A DNA stretch of 64,000 nt from an uncultured Clostridia bacterium (GCA_947629095.1 CANRCK010000003.1:124001-188000); one strand, 5' to 3'; counted from the stretch's first letter, positions 24,702-33,329 are shown. Numbers and translations are program-made. Notes: generated by a model from the letters alone, not told the origin.

Positions 24702-25898
24702 ATGAATTTCAAAGTAATTTTGCAAAGCGTCGGCGCAACGTGGGTAGTCAATATAATGCTGCTCATCGTCGGCTTCGTTTTACTTGTAAAGGGTGCTGAT
24801 TTTTTTGTCGACGGTGCGGCGGGAATTGCAAAAAAACTTAAAATCTCTACCTTCATAATAGGCGTTACAATCGTTGCGATAGGCACGTCGGCTCCCGAGC
24901 TTGCCGTAACCATAGTCGACGCTCTTAAGCCCGACGGCGGCGCCGTAATCGTGGGCAATATAATAGGCAGCAATGCTCTCAATATACTTTTGATTTTGGG
25001 TATATCCGCCCTCATTTGCAATCTCCCCTCCGAAAAGACCACGCGCATGATAGATATGCCTTTTTTGATTTTTGTGTCCGTTCTCTTTTTGGTTTTGGGC
25101 GTCTTTGTCGGACCGTTCGAGTTCGGTCATACGGCAGGCGGTCAACTCTATCTCGACGCCGTTATGAATTGGGTCTGCGGCTTGATTTTAATCGTTTTAT
25201 ATGTTGCTTTCATGGTATATAACATTCTGCTTGCTAAAAAGCAGTCCAAAGCGCAGCTCGAACAGGCTGTGGCTGTGTCGGTGACGGCAGGCGATGAAGC
25301 GGTTATTTCAGACGACGGGCTAAAATGGTATCAAAAATTCGACCCATGGTATGAAAAAATGCAGGCAAAGACCTGGTTTTTGATAGTTATTGCGGTGTTC
25401 GGTTTGGGTATGGTCGTTATAGGCGCACAGTTGGTCGTCGATTCCGCTACGGTCGTTGCCGAAAATCTTTTGCATATCCCCACGGAAATTGTGGCAATGA
25501 CGGTTGTAGCTTTCGGCACCTCTCTTCCTGAGCTGATAACTTCCGTTTCGGCGGCAAAAAAGGGAGACGTAGGCATTGCCACGGGCAACATAATAGGCAG
25601 TAATATAGCAAATATTTTATTGATAGGCGGCGTAGGAGCGCTTTGCACGGGCAGCCGCGGGATTCCTTTCACCATGGAGGGAATGGTCGGCGGAATCGTT
25701 TCGGTTGCTGCCGCGCTGCTTATTTTCAGCTTTACGGTTGGCAGCAAATCCAAAAGTCTCGGCAAGGTCGCCGGCGCCGTTATGCTTACGTGCTTTGCTG
25801 TGTACTACACTTTTATTTTCCTCAACCAGTACGCGTTACATTTTTATCTTCCGTCGGGAACGGCAGAATTTATTTCGCAGTCGATTTTTAACGTATAA
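24702..25898 (+). CDS. Ca2+/Na+ antiporter family (CaCA, YrbG-like), probable Mn2+/Ca2+ exporter
   Basis: A 398-residue membrane protein with the two inverted alpha-repeats of the CaCA superfamily: GTSAPELAVTIVDAL with GNIIGSNALNILLI (about residues 65-105) and GTSLPELITSVSAAKKGD with GNIIGSNIANILLI (about 270-310). About ten membrane helices flank an acidic loop near residues 185-215. GAGAGG precedes the ATG. Being under a Mn2+ riboswitch suggests manganese efflux or homeostasis rather than calcium alone; this is an inference from the control element. Confidence 0.88.
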   Translation: MNFKVILQSVGATWVVNIMLLIVGFVLLVKGADFFVDGAAGIAKKLKISTFIIGVTIVAIGTSAPELAVTIVDALKPDGGAVIVGNIIGSNALNILLILGISALICNLPSEKTTRMIDMPFLIFVSVLFLVLGVFVGPFEFGHTAGGQLYLDAVMNWVCGLILIVLYVAFMVYNILLAKKQSKAQLEQAVAVSVTAGDEAVISDDGLKWYQKFDPWYEKMQAKTWFLIVIAVFGLGMVVIGAQLVVDSATVVAENLLHIPTEIVAMTVVAFGTSLPELITSVSAAKKGDVGIATGNIIGSNIANILLIGGVGALCTGSRGIPFTMEGMVGGIVSVAAALLIFSFTVGSKSKSLGKVAGAVMLTCFAVYYTFIFLNQYALHFYLPSGTAEFISQSIFNV

Positions 25899-25973
25899 AA
25901 GGGCGGCGGTCGGTCAACAATAATTAGTAGGCAGTACATATAATGGAATATACCCTGCCGAAAAGAGGTTGAT

Positions 25974-26324
25974 ATGACTATTAAGCGCGGAGAACTCTAC
26001 TATGCCGACTTATCGCCGGTTGTAGGCAGCGAGCAGGGAGGCGTCCGCCCCGTGCTCGTAGTGCAGAACGACGTGGGTAACAAATATTCCCCCACGGTTA
26101 TAGCGGCGGCGGTAACGAGCAAAATAAACAAGGCTAAGTTGCCTACTCACATAGAACTTCCGTCCGATACGTACGGATTGCAGAAGGACAGCGTAATTCT
26201 TTTGGAGCAGATACGTACTCTCGACAAGCGCAGGTTAAAGGAGCGTATAGGCGAGCTTCCATTAACCACAATGTCCAAGGTGGATAGGGCGATACTGATT
26301 AGTCTCGGATTTGTAAAACAATAA
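25974..26324 (+). CDS. mazF: MazF/PemK (EndoA-type) endoribonuclease toxin
   Basis: A 116-residue ACA- or UACAU-type mRNA interferase of the MazF fold: [45 protein letters not shown], and [13 protein letters not shown] near the end. The residues forming the catalytic pocket (R in GGVRP, T in VTSK) are present. AAGAGG lies 5 bases upstream of the ATG. The 75-base gap before it holds no antitoxin gene, only a 9-codon ATG frame (25942-25971). In Bacillus the antitoxin ndoAI precedes it. The target sequence is not predictable. Confidence 0.92.
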   Translation: MTIKRGELYYADLSPVVGSEQGGVRPVLVVQNDVGNKYSPTVIAAAVTSKINKAKLPTHIELPSDTYGLQKDSVILLEQIRTLDKRRLKERIGELPLTTMSKVDRAILISLGFVKQ

Positions 26325-26330
26325 CGCGGG

Positions 26331-26362
26331 CGGCGTGCAGGTTTGCACGCCGTTCTTTGCTT
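26331..26362 (+). terminator. Terminator after mazF
   Basis: CGGCGTGCA (26331-26339) pairs with TGCACGCCG (26344-26352), followed by TTCTTTGCTTTTT. Confidence 0.8.
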
Positions 26363-26399
26363 TTTCACCTTTATTTCGGTTGTTGAAGCCCCAACTTAA

Positions 26400-26428
26400 T
26401 TGACAAACGGTCCACGTTATTATATTAT
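26400..26428 (+). promoter_or_regulatory. Promoter of lspA, leaderless-type spacing
   Basis: TTGACA (26400-26405), 17 bases, TATTAT (26423-26428). The ATG at 26438 is only 9 bases after the -10, and no Shine-Dalgarno sequence lies between. Confidence 0.7.
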
Positions 26429-26437
26429 ATTATTTGT

Positions 26438-27133
26438 ATGATAAAATCCAGATTCAAACCACATATAGGCAAAAAAAGTATTATTCTAATAGCCGTCTGC
26501 GGAGTTCTTATTGCCGCAGATCTTTTAACTAAATACTTTGAAGAATTATATGGGTGGAATTTTACCGTAATTCCGGGCTTTATCGAAGTTTTAAGCCGCT
26601 TGCGCAACCAGGGATGCGCTTTCAGTTTTTTAAACGATAACCCGCAGATAGGACAGCCTGTTTTGATTTCGTTTACCTCATTAATGCTCGTTGTTTTGAT
26701 ATTCGTATTCACGGTCACGCCCGAGCGTTTTACGGTTATTAAAATCGCCGTTTCAATCATCATAGCTGGCGCAATAGGCAATCTCGTGGACAGATGTATG
26801 CTTCACGAGGTGAGGGATTTTATAGGTTTGAATATGCTCTTTAACAGTAGCCGTCTGGTGTATTGCAATCTTGCGGACTTTTTTATAGTAATAGGCGCGG
26901 TTTTAATACTTGCCGATATGCTCTTTTTAAATGAAAATGCAGTATTCCCTCTCACAAAAAAGGCAAAAGCCGCACAGGCAAAGCGCGCGGAAGAGGAGAA
27001 AGCGAATAACGGGCAAAGCCCGGCATCAGACAGCGCAACTGAAAGCGGCGCAGATAATTTTTCTTACGGAGACGCGGACGCCCCGCGGGAAGGTGGGAAC
27101 GGCAATGAAGACGGAAATATTGACGGCAACTGA
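26438..27133 (+). CDS. lspA: Lipoprotein signal peptidase (signal peptidase II) with a long C-terminal tail
   Basis: It cleaves prolipoproteins in the membrane. Four membrane helices and the aspartate dyad are visible: GNLVDRC followed by D127 in VRDFI, and D147 in YCNLADFF; NQGCAFSFL is the conserved asparagine segment. At 231 residues it is about 70 longer than usual: after residue 165 comes an Ala/Lys/Glu stretch and a Gly/Asn/Asp-rich end. The last 29 bases overlap the next gene and supply its ribosome-binding site. The start has no Shine-Dalgarno sequence and a promoter right upstream. Confidence 0.92.
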   Translation: MIKSRFKPHIGKKSIILIAVCGVLIAADLLTKYFEELYGWNFTVIPGFIEVLSRLRNQGCAFSFLNDNPQIGQPVLISFTSLMLVVLIFVFTVTPERFTVIKIAVSIIIAGAIGNLVDRCMLHEVRDFIGLNMLFNSSRLVYCNLADFFIVIGAVLILADMLFLNENAVFPLTKKAKAAQAKRAEEEKANNGQSPASDSATESGADNFSYGDADAPREGGNGNEDGNIDGN

Positions 27134-28019
27134 ACCGTGCCGCCGCGCCGACGTTTTCGTAAGCTCGCGGCTCGAAGGGCACACCCGTTCGTCGGTAAAA
27201 AAATTATTCGACGACGGAAGCGTTTTGGTCAACGGCAGGCGCGCAAAGTCCTCCGCGGCGATATGCGCCGGCGATAAAGTGGAAATCACGCTGCCCGACG
27301 CCGTCACCTACGACGCAAAGCCCGAGGATATCCCTATAGATATTATTTACGAGGACGAAGATATCGCCGTTGTGAACAAGCCGCAGGGAATGACGGTACA
27401 TGCCGGTAACGGCAATACCGAGGGCACCCTCGTAAACGCGCTTTTATATAGGCTGGATAATCTGAGCGGCATAAACGGCGTGCTCAGACCGGGTATAGTG
27501 CACAGGATAGATAAGGATACGTCGGGGCTACTTGTGGTTGCCAAAAACGATAAATCGCACTTGAGCCTTTCGGCGCAGATAGAAAAAAAAGCTTGCCGCC
27601 GCACCTATCTTGCCCTGCTGGACGGATTGGTAAAGGATGAAAGCGGCACGGTTACAACATATATCGGCAGGCATCCGCAGGACAGGGTAAAGATGGCGGT
27701 GGTGCCGCCCGAAAAGGGCAAACTTGCCATAACCGACTATAAAGTTATAAAGAGGTACAAGCAGGGTTACACCCTTTGCCGTTTTGACCTGCACACGGGC
27801 AGAACCCACCAAATCCGCGTTCACGCCCGCTATATGGGGCATCCGGTAGTGGGGGATCCCGTATACGGCACAAAAAAACAGAAATTTGCGTTGAACGGGC
27901 AGCTTCTGCATGCATGGCAGCTTCAGCTTATTCACCCCAAAACAGGGGAAGAGATGCTGTTTGAAGCGCCTTTGCCCGAATATTTTAAAGACGTTTTATC
28001 AAAATTAAGCGAAATATAG
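27105..28019 (+). CDS. RluA/RluD-family 23S rRNA pseudouridine synthase
   Basis: 304 residues: an N-terminal S4 RNA-binding domain (SSVKKLFDDGSVLVNGRRAK), then the synthase domain with VVNKPQGMTVHAG, the catalytic Asp motif HRIDKDTSGLLVVAKN, and HTGRTHQIRVH near the end. RluD is the likeliest member by domain content. The ATG at 27105 is chosen because AAGGTGG sits upstream and the S4 domain starts at once; the open frame before it is read in another phase as the lspA tail. Confidence 0.9.
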   Translation: MKTEILTATEPCRRADVFVSSRLEGHTRSSVKKLFDDGSVLVNGRRAKSSAAICAGDKVEITLPDAVTYDAKPEDIPIDIIYEDEDIAVVNKPQGMTVHAGNGNTEGTLVNALLYRLDNLSGINGVLRPGIVHRIDKDTSGLLVVAKNDKSHLSLSAQIEKKACRRTYLALLDGLVKDESGTVTTYIGRHPQDRVKMAVVPPEKGKLAITDYKVIKRYKQGYTLCRFDLHTGRTHQIRVHARYMGHPVVGDPVYGTKKQKFALNGQLLHAWQLQLIHPKTGEEMLFEAPLPEYFKDVLSKLSEI

Positions 28020-28039
28020 ATTTAAATAAGGAGGCTACT

Positions 28040-28405
28040 ATGGCAAGAAAAAACAAGAAGAATTCGGAGACCGCGGAGAAACCCGAAAAATCCTCCAAAC
28101 GCGAATCGCGCAAGATTACAAACAGCGGATTTTCCAAATTTTGCGCTTTTTGGGGAATAACGCTTGCCGCGCTCTTGTTTGCGGTAAACGCACTTTTGCA
28201 ACTCCTCGACCAGACTTTCAACATTCATCCCGACAATCTGGGCGTAGCTATGACTGCAATTGATTTTGTGTCAAAGCTTGCTCTCTTGTTTGCGGTGGGG
28301 GTTCCTGCTTACGGCTACGTTCACAATAAAAAACTTGCATGGAAAATTGTTTACATAGCCGCCGTGGTATTCTATGCCTGCTTCTGCATTTATCGTCTTT
28401 TTTAA
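28040..28405 (+). CDS. Small membrane protein, unknown function (121 aa)
   Basis: A highly charged Lys/Glu/Ser-rich N-terminus of about 30 residues is followed by three hydrophobic segments (about residues 34-55, 70-90 and 98-118). No family recognised. AAGGAGG precedes the ATG. It sits between the pseudouridine synthase gene and der, probably in one transcript. A gut-clostridial conserved hypothetical is likely. Confidence 0.75.
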   Translation: MARKNKKNSETAEKPEKSSKRESRKITNSGFSKFCAFWGITLAALLFAVNALLQLLDQTFNIHPDNLGVAMTAIDFVSKLALLFAVGVPAYGYVHNKKLAWKIVYIAAVVFYACFCIYRLF

Positions 28406-28417
28406 AGAGTTTCAATT

Positions 28418-29728
28418 ATGGCAAATCCTTTAGTTGCAATCGTCGGCAGACCTAACGTTGGTAAAAGCACTTTTTTTAACAAGGTTGCCGGCAGAAAAAT
28501 TTCCATAACCGAGGACAGACCGGGCGTCACCCGCGACAGGCTTTACGTAGATGCGGAGTGGCGCGGAAAGCCCTTTACAATGGTCGATACCGGCGGCATC
28601 GAGATGCGGTCGGAGGATACTATGTGGCGCGAAATCAAAAACCAGGCGGAAATTGCCATAGAAACCGCGCAGGTGATACTGTTTTTCGTGGACGGTAAGG
28701 AGGGGCTTACATCTTCCGATTACGACGTTGCCGACAGGCTCCGCCGTTGCAAAAAGCCGGTCATTTTGGTTGTTAACAAGGTTGACGAGTACTCCGAGGA
28801 TAAGGTTTTCGAATTTTATTCTCTTGGCTTGGGCGAACCCTACCCCATATCCGCCGAGCACGGAAAGGGCGTCGGCGACGTTCTGGACGAGGTTGTAAGT
28901 TGGTTTGAAAAGGGTGAAAACATAGAGGACGACAGTATAAAAATCGCCGTTGTAGGCAAACCCAACGCCGGTAAAAGCAGCCTTGTAAATAAACTTTTGG
29001 GCTTTGAGCGTTCCATCGTCACCGACATAGCCGGCACCACGCGCGACGCAATCGATACAAAATTTTCGTATAACGGTAAAAATTATACCATAATCGATAC
29101 GGCGGGTATCCGCAAGAAAAGTAGAGTAGAGGACGACGTTGAGTACTATTCCGTTATGCGCGCATTCGACGCAGTCCGCCGCGCCGATGTGTGCTTGCTC
29201 GTTGTGGACAGCACCGGGGGACTGACCGAGCAGGACACCAAGATTATAGGTTACGTGCACGAGCAAGGCAAGCCCTCCGTAATAGTGATGAACAAGTGGG
29301 ATTTGGTTGAAAAAGATACCAACACCATTAACAAGTTCCGCAAACAGCTTGAAGAGGACCTGAAATTTATGGACTACTTCAAGAGCATTTATATTTCCGC
29401 AAAAACCGGTCAGCGCACCGAAAAAATTTTTGCGCTTGTGGACGAGGTGTACAGCCATGCGCGTTATAGGGTGGCAACGGGCACGCTGAACGACGTCATT
29501 GCCGACGCGGTCCGCACGAGCGAGCCGCCCTCATACAATGGCAAAAGGCTTAAAATTTACTATTCTTCGCAAGTTTCGGTAACTCCGCCCACGTTTGTTC
29601 TGTTTGTAAATTCAACGGATCTGCTCCATTTTTCGTACGAGAGATTTTTGGAAAATACTCTGCGCAAAAGCTTTGATTTTTCGGGCACTCCCATAAAAAT
29701 AATAGTAAGAGAAAGAGGCGAACAATGA
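28418..29728 (+). CDS. der: Ribosome-assembly GTPase Der (EngA)
   Basis: It acts in maturation of the 50S subunit. The double-GTPase architecture is intact: G1 motifs GRPNVGKST (residue 8 onwards) and GKPNAGKSS (about 183), G3 DTGG and DTAG, G4 NKVD and NKWD, and the C-terminal KH-like domain. The length of 436 is standard. The ATG overlaps nothing upstream; the stop overlaps plsY as ATGA. Confidence 0.97.
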   Translation: MANPLVAIVGRPNVGKSTFFNKVAGRKISITEDRPGVTRDRLYVDAEWRGKPFTMVDTGGIEMRSEDTMWREIKNQAEIAIETAQVILFFVDGKEGLTSSDYDVADRLRRCKKPVILVVNKVDEYSEDKVFEFYSLGLGEPYPISAEHGKGVGDVLDEVVSWFEKGENIEDDSIKIAVVGKPNAGKSSLVNKLLGFERSIVTDIAGTTRDAIDTKFSYNGKNYTIIDTAGIRKKSRVEDDVEYYSVMRAFDAVRRADVCLLVVDSTGGLTEQDTKIIGYVHEQGKPSVIVMNKWDLVEKDTNTINKFRKQLEEDLKFMDYFKSIYISAKTGQRTEKIFALVDEVYSHARYRVATGTLNDVIADAVRTSEPPSYNGKRLKIYYSSQVSVTPPTFVLFVNSTDLLHFSYERFLENTLRKSFDFSGTPIKIIVRERGEQ

Positions 29729-30444
29729 CGGCGCTTTCATTTGCCTCAAGTTGGTATTGGTTTTTGCTTGGCGGCATAGCAAGTTATATGATAGGCTGCT
29801 TTAATTTTGCCGTGCTTATTTCACACTTCAAAAAGAAAGATATACGCGATATGGGCAGCGGCAATCCGGGCACGATGAATATGACCCGAAGCTTCGGGCT
29901 TAAATTCGGCGCAATAAATTTTTTCTGCGACGTGTTCAAGGGCGGCATACCCGCGCTTGCCGGCTGGCTGATTTTCAAGGACTACTATTTTGAGGGCACC
30001 GCGTTTATAGTCGGGGATTTTGTCCGCTATTTCTTCGGCATAATGGTTATAATCGGTCATATTTTCCCCGTCACAATGAAATTCAAGGGCGGCAAGGGAA
30101 TAGCCTCAACAATGGGTCTGTTTCTTTTTGCCGTCTCCTGTGAGGAATGGTGGTATGCGTTCATTGTGGTACTCTTTCTTACGGGCGTGCTCTTGTACAT
30201 AGTCTTTACCGAAATGGGCAGCATGGGGTCCCTTCTCGGCGTGTCCGGCTTGAGCGTATTCCAGGCTGTTGTCACCATAATAAAATACAGCGACTGCTTA
30301 AACAGCGTATGGGTAATTGTTACCCTTATGCTTATTTTGGGGATAAACGTTCTCACATGGACCGCCCACCGCGCGAACATATGGCGGCTGCTTGCCGGTG
30401 AAGAGCACCGCACCTCCGTGCGCAAACATAAAAAAAAGGCATAA
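29725..30444 (+). CDS. plsY: Acyl-phosphate glycerol-3-phosphate acyltransferase PlsY
   Basis: A membrane enzyme making lysophosphatidic acid from acyl-phosphate (made by PlsX). The three PlsY motifs are seen: SGNPGTMNMTRSFG, FKGGKGIAST and the C-terminal H-R-x-N-I region (AHRANIWRLL). 239 residues with about six hydrophobic stretches, somewhat longer than the usual 200 because of extended loops. The 4-base overlap with der suggests translational coupling. Confidence 0.93.
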   Translation: MTALSFASSWYWFLLGGIASYMIGCFNFAVLISHFKKKDIRDMGSGNPGTMNMTRSFGLKFGAINFFCDVFKGGIPALAGWLIFKDYYFEGTAFIVGDFVRYFFGIMVIIGHIFPVTMKFKGGKGIASTMGLFLFAVSCEEWWYAFIVVLFLTGVLLYIVFTEMGSMGSLLGVSGLSVFQAVVTIIKYSDCLNSVWVIVTLMLILGINVLTWTAHRANIWRLLAGEEHRTSVRKHKKKA

Positions 30445-30449
30445 TATAA

Positions 30450-30485
30450 GCGCCGCCGAGAAGCTCGGCGGCGCAAATTGTTTTT
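30450..30485. terminator. Terminator between plsY and the convergent gene
   Basis: GCGCCGCCGAG (30450-30460), loop AAG, CTCGGCGGCGC (30464-30474), then AAATTGTTTTT. Confidence 0.85.
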
Positions 30486-30488
30486 GGT

Positions 30489-30971
30489 TTACTTTTTCAG
30501 TTGGTCGTCAGGTGAATTTTTAACGGAATTTATAATATATTCAATCTTCGGGTTGCATTTTAAAAGTTCATTCACAAATTCTTCATACCACTCGGGTTTT
30601 ACCACGATCATCACAAAAGACTCGTCTTTAAAATAGACCGCAAGCTTATCGGAGGATCTGTCAAGTATAACTTTTTCGATATCGCTTATTCTGAACTTGC
30701 TTTTAATTATCCCGAAACTCGTTTTAAGCTCGTCTCCGCCAAGGGAGTAATAGGAAGAGAAAAGCAGGCTGATTAAAATCACAAGCAGCAAAACGGACAC
30801 AATGAACATCGCAACATATCCTATTATGGAATAAATTGCCTTGTCTGTATAGATATAATCGGCTTTTATAACGTTGTATAAGGTAATGCCGAACGCGGCT
30901 ACTGCAAGAACTATACCTGCATAAATGAAAGCAGTTGTGAGCTTTGAAAATTTGAATTTAAAAATCTTCAT
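30489..30971 (-). CDS. Membrane protein with a bacterial PH-like domain (160 aa)
   Basis: Two hydrophobic segments (about residues 12-35 and 50-75) are followed by a soluble domain resembling the bacterial PH domain of YdbT/DUF-type membrane proteins (SLGGDELKTSFGIIKSKFRI then DIEKVILDRSSDK). Function unknown. The ATG at 30971 is chosen rather than an upstream TTG because the promoter covers the upstream bases. The -10 ends 6 bases before this ATG and no Shine-Dalgarno sequence exists, so a leaderless mRNA is likely. Confidence 0.65.
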   Translation of the reverse strand: MKIFKFKFSKLTTAFIYAGIVLAVAAFGITLYNVIKADYIYTDKAIYSIIGYVAMFIVSVLLLVILISLLFSSYYSLGGDELKTSFGIIKSKFRISDIEKVILDRSSDKLAVYFKDESFVMIVVKPEWYEEFVNELLKCNPKIEYIINSVKNSPDDQLKK

Positions 30972-30977
30972 ACCGTT

Positions 30978-31006
30978 ATTATAGTTCAACCTAACCCAAA
31001 AATCAA
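30978..31006 (-). promoter_or_regulatory. Promoter of the PH-domain gene, leaderless spacing
   Basis: Minus-strand TTGATT (31006-31001), 17 bases, TATAAT (30983-30978), then six bases, then ATG. Confidence 0.75.
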
Positions 31007-31043
31007 CAAAAATATCTCATTTTAAATTATAGCCTCCAAATAA

Positions 31044-31072
31044 TTGAAAAAATACGCGGATAGTTGTAAAAT
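31044..31072 (+). promoter_or_regulatory. Promoter of the aconitase-family gene
   Basis: TTGAAA (31044-31049), 17 bases, TAAAAT (31067-31072). Its position makes the ATG at 31101 the start codon rather than the TTG at 31044. Confidence 0.75.
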
Positions 31073-31100
31073 AAACATATCAACTTTTAAGGAAAACGTT

Positions 31101-33323
31101 ATGATAAAACTTATTAAGAACGGAGTTTACTATATGGACGGCGGGCTTGTAAAAGAGAACGTCGCCTTTATGGTCGAAAGCAAAAAGCGGGCTGCCATAA
31201 AAAACACTATGGCATACGGCGTGCTTCAATCGCACAACAAGGGCGACAACGAGAATTTGAAAATAAAATTCGACGCTTTAACCTCCCATGATATCACCTA
31301 TGTCGGCATAATCCAAACGGCAAAGGCTTCCGGGCTTAAAGAATTTCCCGTTCCGTACACGCTTACAAATTGCCATAATTCGCTTTGCGCGGTGGGCGGA
31401 ACGATCAACGAGGATGACCACGTGTTCGGTCTCACTGCGGCTAAGCGCTACGGCGGGAATTTCGTTCCCCCGCATCTTGCCGTTATCCATCAATATATGC
31501 GCGAACAGCAGGCAAAGTGCGGCGCCATGATTTTAGGCTCGGACAGCCACACGCGCTACGGCGCCCTGGGAACTATGGCTGTGGGCGAAGGCGGTCCCGA
31601 GCTTGTCAAGCAGCTTTTAAACCAAACCTACGACATAAAGCGCCCCGAAGTTATTGCCGTATATCTGCGCGGCAAGCCCCGCAAGGGCGTCGGTCCCCAC
31701 GACGTGGCGATAGCCCTTGTTGCGGCAACGTTCAAAAAAGGTTTTGTAAAGAACAAGGTGCTTGAATTTATAGGTCCGGGAATCAAAAACCTTTCCATGG
31801 ATTTCCGCTGCGGTATAGACGTAATGACTACCGAAACGACCTGCCTTTCAAGCATTTGGGAAACGGACGATGCAACCAAAGAATTTTTCAAGACGCACGG
31901 AAGAGAGGGAGATTATAAGCCTATGCATCCCGTTCAGCCCGCTTACTACGACGGCGCTGTCGTAATCGACCTGTCGCGCATAGAGCCGATGATTGCTTTG
32001 CCATTCCACCCGTCCAACGCCTATACCATAAAAGAATTTTTGGAGAACGCAGACGATATTTTGGCTAAGACGGAGGAAGAGGGGGCAAAACTTCTCAAAA
32101 ACGGTTCTTTCTGCCTCCGCAACAAAATAAAAGACGGCAAAGTTTATGTAAATCAGGGCATTATAGCGGGATGCGCCGGCGGCAGTTATGAAAACATAGC
32201 CGAAGCGGCGGAGATTTTGCGCGGCGGAAGTTGCGGCAACGGAGAATTTTCTTTAAGCGTCTATCCGGAGAGCCAGCCCGTTTTCAAGTGCCTTGCCGAT
32301 AACGGCTATGTTTCGGGGCTTATATCTTCGGGTGCGATAATAAAAACAGCGTTCTGCGGACCTTGCTTCGGCGCGGGCGATACACCCGCCAACAACGGGT
32401 TGTCGGTCCGCCACACAACCCGCAATTTCGAAAACCGTGAAGGCAGCAAGCCCGCCGAGGGTCAGCTTGCCGCGGTGGCGCTTATGGACGCCCGTTCTAT
32501 AGCGGCAACCGCCCTTAACGGCGGTGCGCTCACTCCCGCAACCGAAACGGAATACGTCAAAAAAATCAAAAAATATTATTTTGATAAAACTATCTACGAT
32601 AACAGAGTCTACCTCGGTGCCGGCAAGCCCGATTATAGCGTAGAAATTGTTTGCGGACCGAATATCGCGGACTGGCCTGAGCAAATACCTCTTTCAAATA
32701 ATATATTAATGAAAGTCGTTTCCGTGCTTTCGGAACCCGTAACCACAACAGACGAGCTTATTCCCTCGGGCGAAACGTCCTCATATCGTTCAAATCCGCT
32801 GAGACTTTCCGAATTTGCGCTCTCCCGCAAAGATCCGTCATACGTTTCAAAAGCCAAGGAAGTAAGGGCGGATGAAATTTACCGCAGACAAAACGGCGCT
32901 TTGCCGCAGTCTGTGTTGAGCGGATTGGGTTTTGAAGTTGCCGCGGATACGGTTTACGGCAGCGTAGTCGTAGCCAAAAAGCCGGGCGACGGCTCCGCGC
33001 GCGAACAGGCGGCATCCTGTCAGCGCGTGCTGGGCGGAGTTGCGAATATCGCTTTGGAGTATGCAACCAAGCGCTACCGCTCAAACTTGATAAATTGGGG
33101 TATGCTGCCGCTCGTATGTAAAAATTTCAATTTTGCGGCGGGGGACTATATCTATATCGAAAATATTTCAACGCTTATTTCCCAAGGCACCGCGGTAATC
33201 CCCGCAAAGCACGTTTCGGGCAACAAAGTAAAGGATATCGAACTCAGCTTCGGCGAACTCACCGACGAGGAAAAGAAAATAATCCTCTCGGGCTGCCTTA
33301 TAAACTACAACAAAGCCAAATAA
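31101..33323 (+). CDS. Aconitase-family hydratase (YbhJ-like)
   Basis: 740 residues with both aconitase parts: the cluster-binding core with NCHNSLCAVGG, ILGSDSHTRYG and TAFCGPCFGAGD, and the C-terminal swivel domain with KPGDGSAREQAASCQ and YRSNLINWGMLP. It is closest to the bacterial hydratase group that includes E. coli YbhJ rather than to AcnA or AcnB; whether it uses citrate or another tricarboxylate is not decided here. The ATG at 31101 has AAGGAAAA upstream. It stands alone, with no other citric-acid-cycle gene in the window. Confidence 0.82.
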   Translation: MIKLIKNGVYYMDGGLVKENVAFMVESKKRAAIKNTMAYGVLQSHNKGDNENLKIKFDALTSHDITYVGIIQTAKASGLKEFPVPYTLTNCHNSLCAVGGTINEDDHVFGLTAAKRYGGNFVPPHLAVIHQYMREQQAKCGAMILGSDSHTRYGALGTMAVGEGGPELVKQLLNQTYDIKRPEVIAVYLRGKPRKGVGPHDVAIALVAATFKKGFVKNKVLEFIGPGIKNLSMDFRCGIDVMTTETTCLSSIWETDDATKEFFKTHGREGDYKPMHPVQPAYYDGAVVIDLSRIEPMIALPFHPSNAYTIKEFLENADDILAKTEEEGAKLLKNGSFCLRNKIKDGKVYVNQGIIAGCAGGSYENIAEAAEILRGGSCGNGEFSLSVYPESQPVFKCLADNGYVSGLISSGAIIKTAFCGPCFGAGDTPANNGLSVRHTTRNFENREGSKPAEGQLAAVALMDARSIAATALNGGALTPATETEYVKKIKKYYFDKTIYDNRVYLGAGKPDYSVEIVCGPNIADWPEQIPLSNNILMKVVSVLSEPVTTTDELIPSGETSSYRSNPLRLSEFALSRKDPSYVSKAKEVRADEIYRRQNGALPQSVLSGLGFEVAADTVYGSVVVAKKPGDGSAREQAASCQRVLGGVANIALEYATKRYRSNLINWGMLPLVCKNFNFAAGDYIYIENISTLISQGTAVIPAKHVSGNKVKDIELSFGELTDEEKKIILSGCLINYNKAK

Positions 33324-33329
33324 AAATCA

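Noticed and set aside
25942-25971. Nine-codon frame before mazF as a micro-antitoxin
   Set aside because: Too short for any known antitoxin and with no ribosome-binding sequence.
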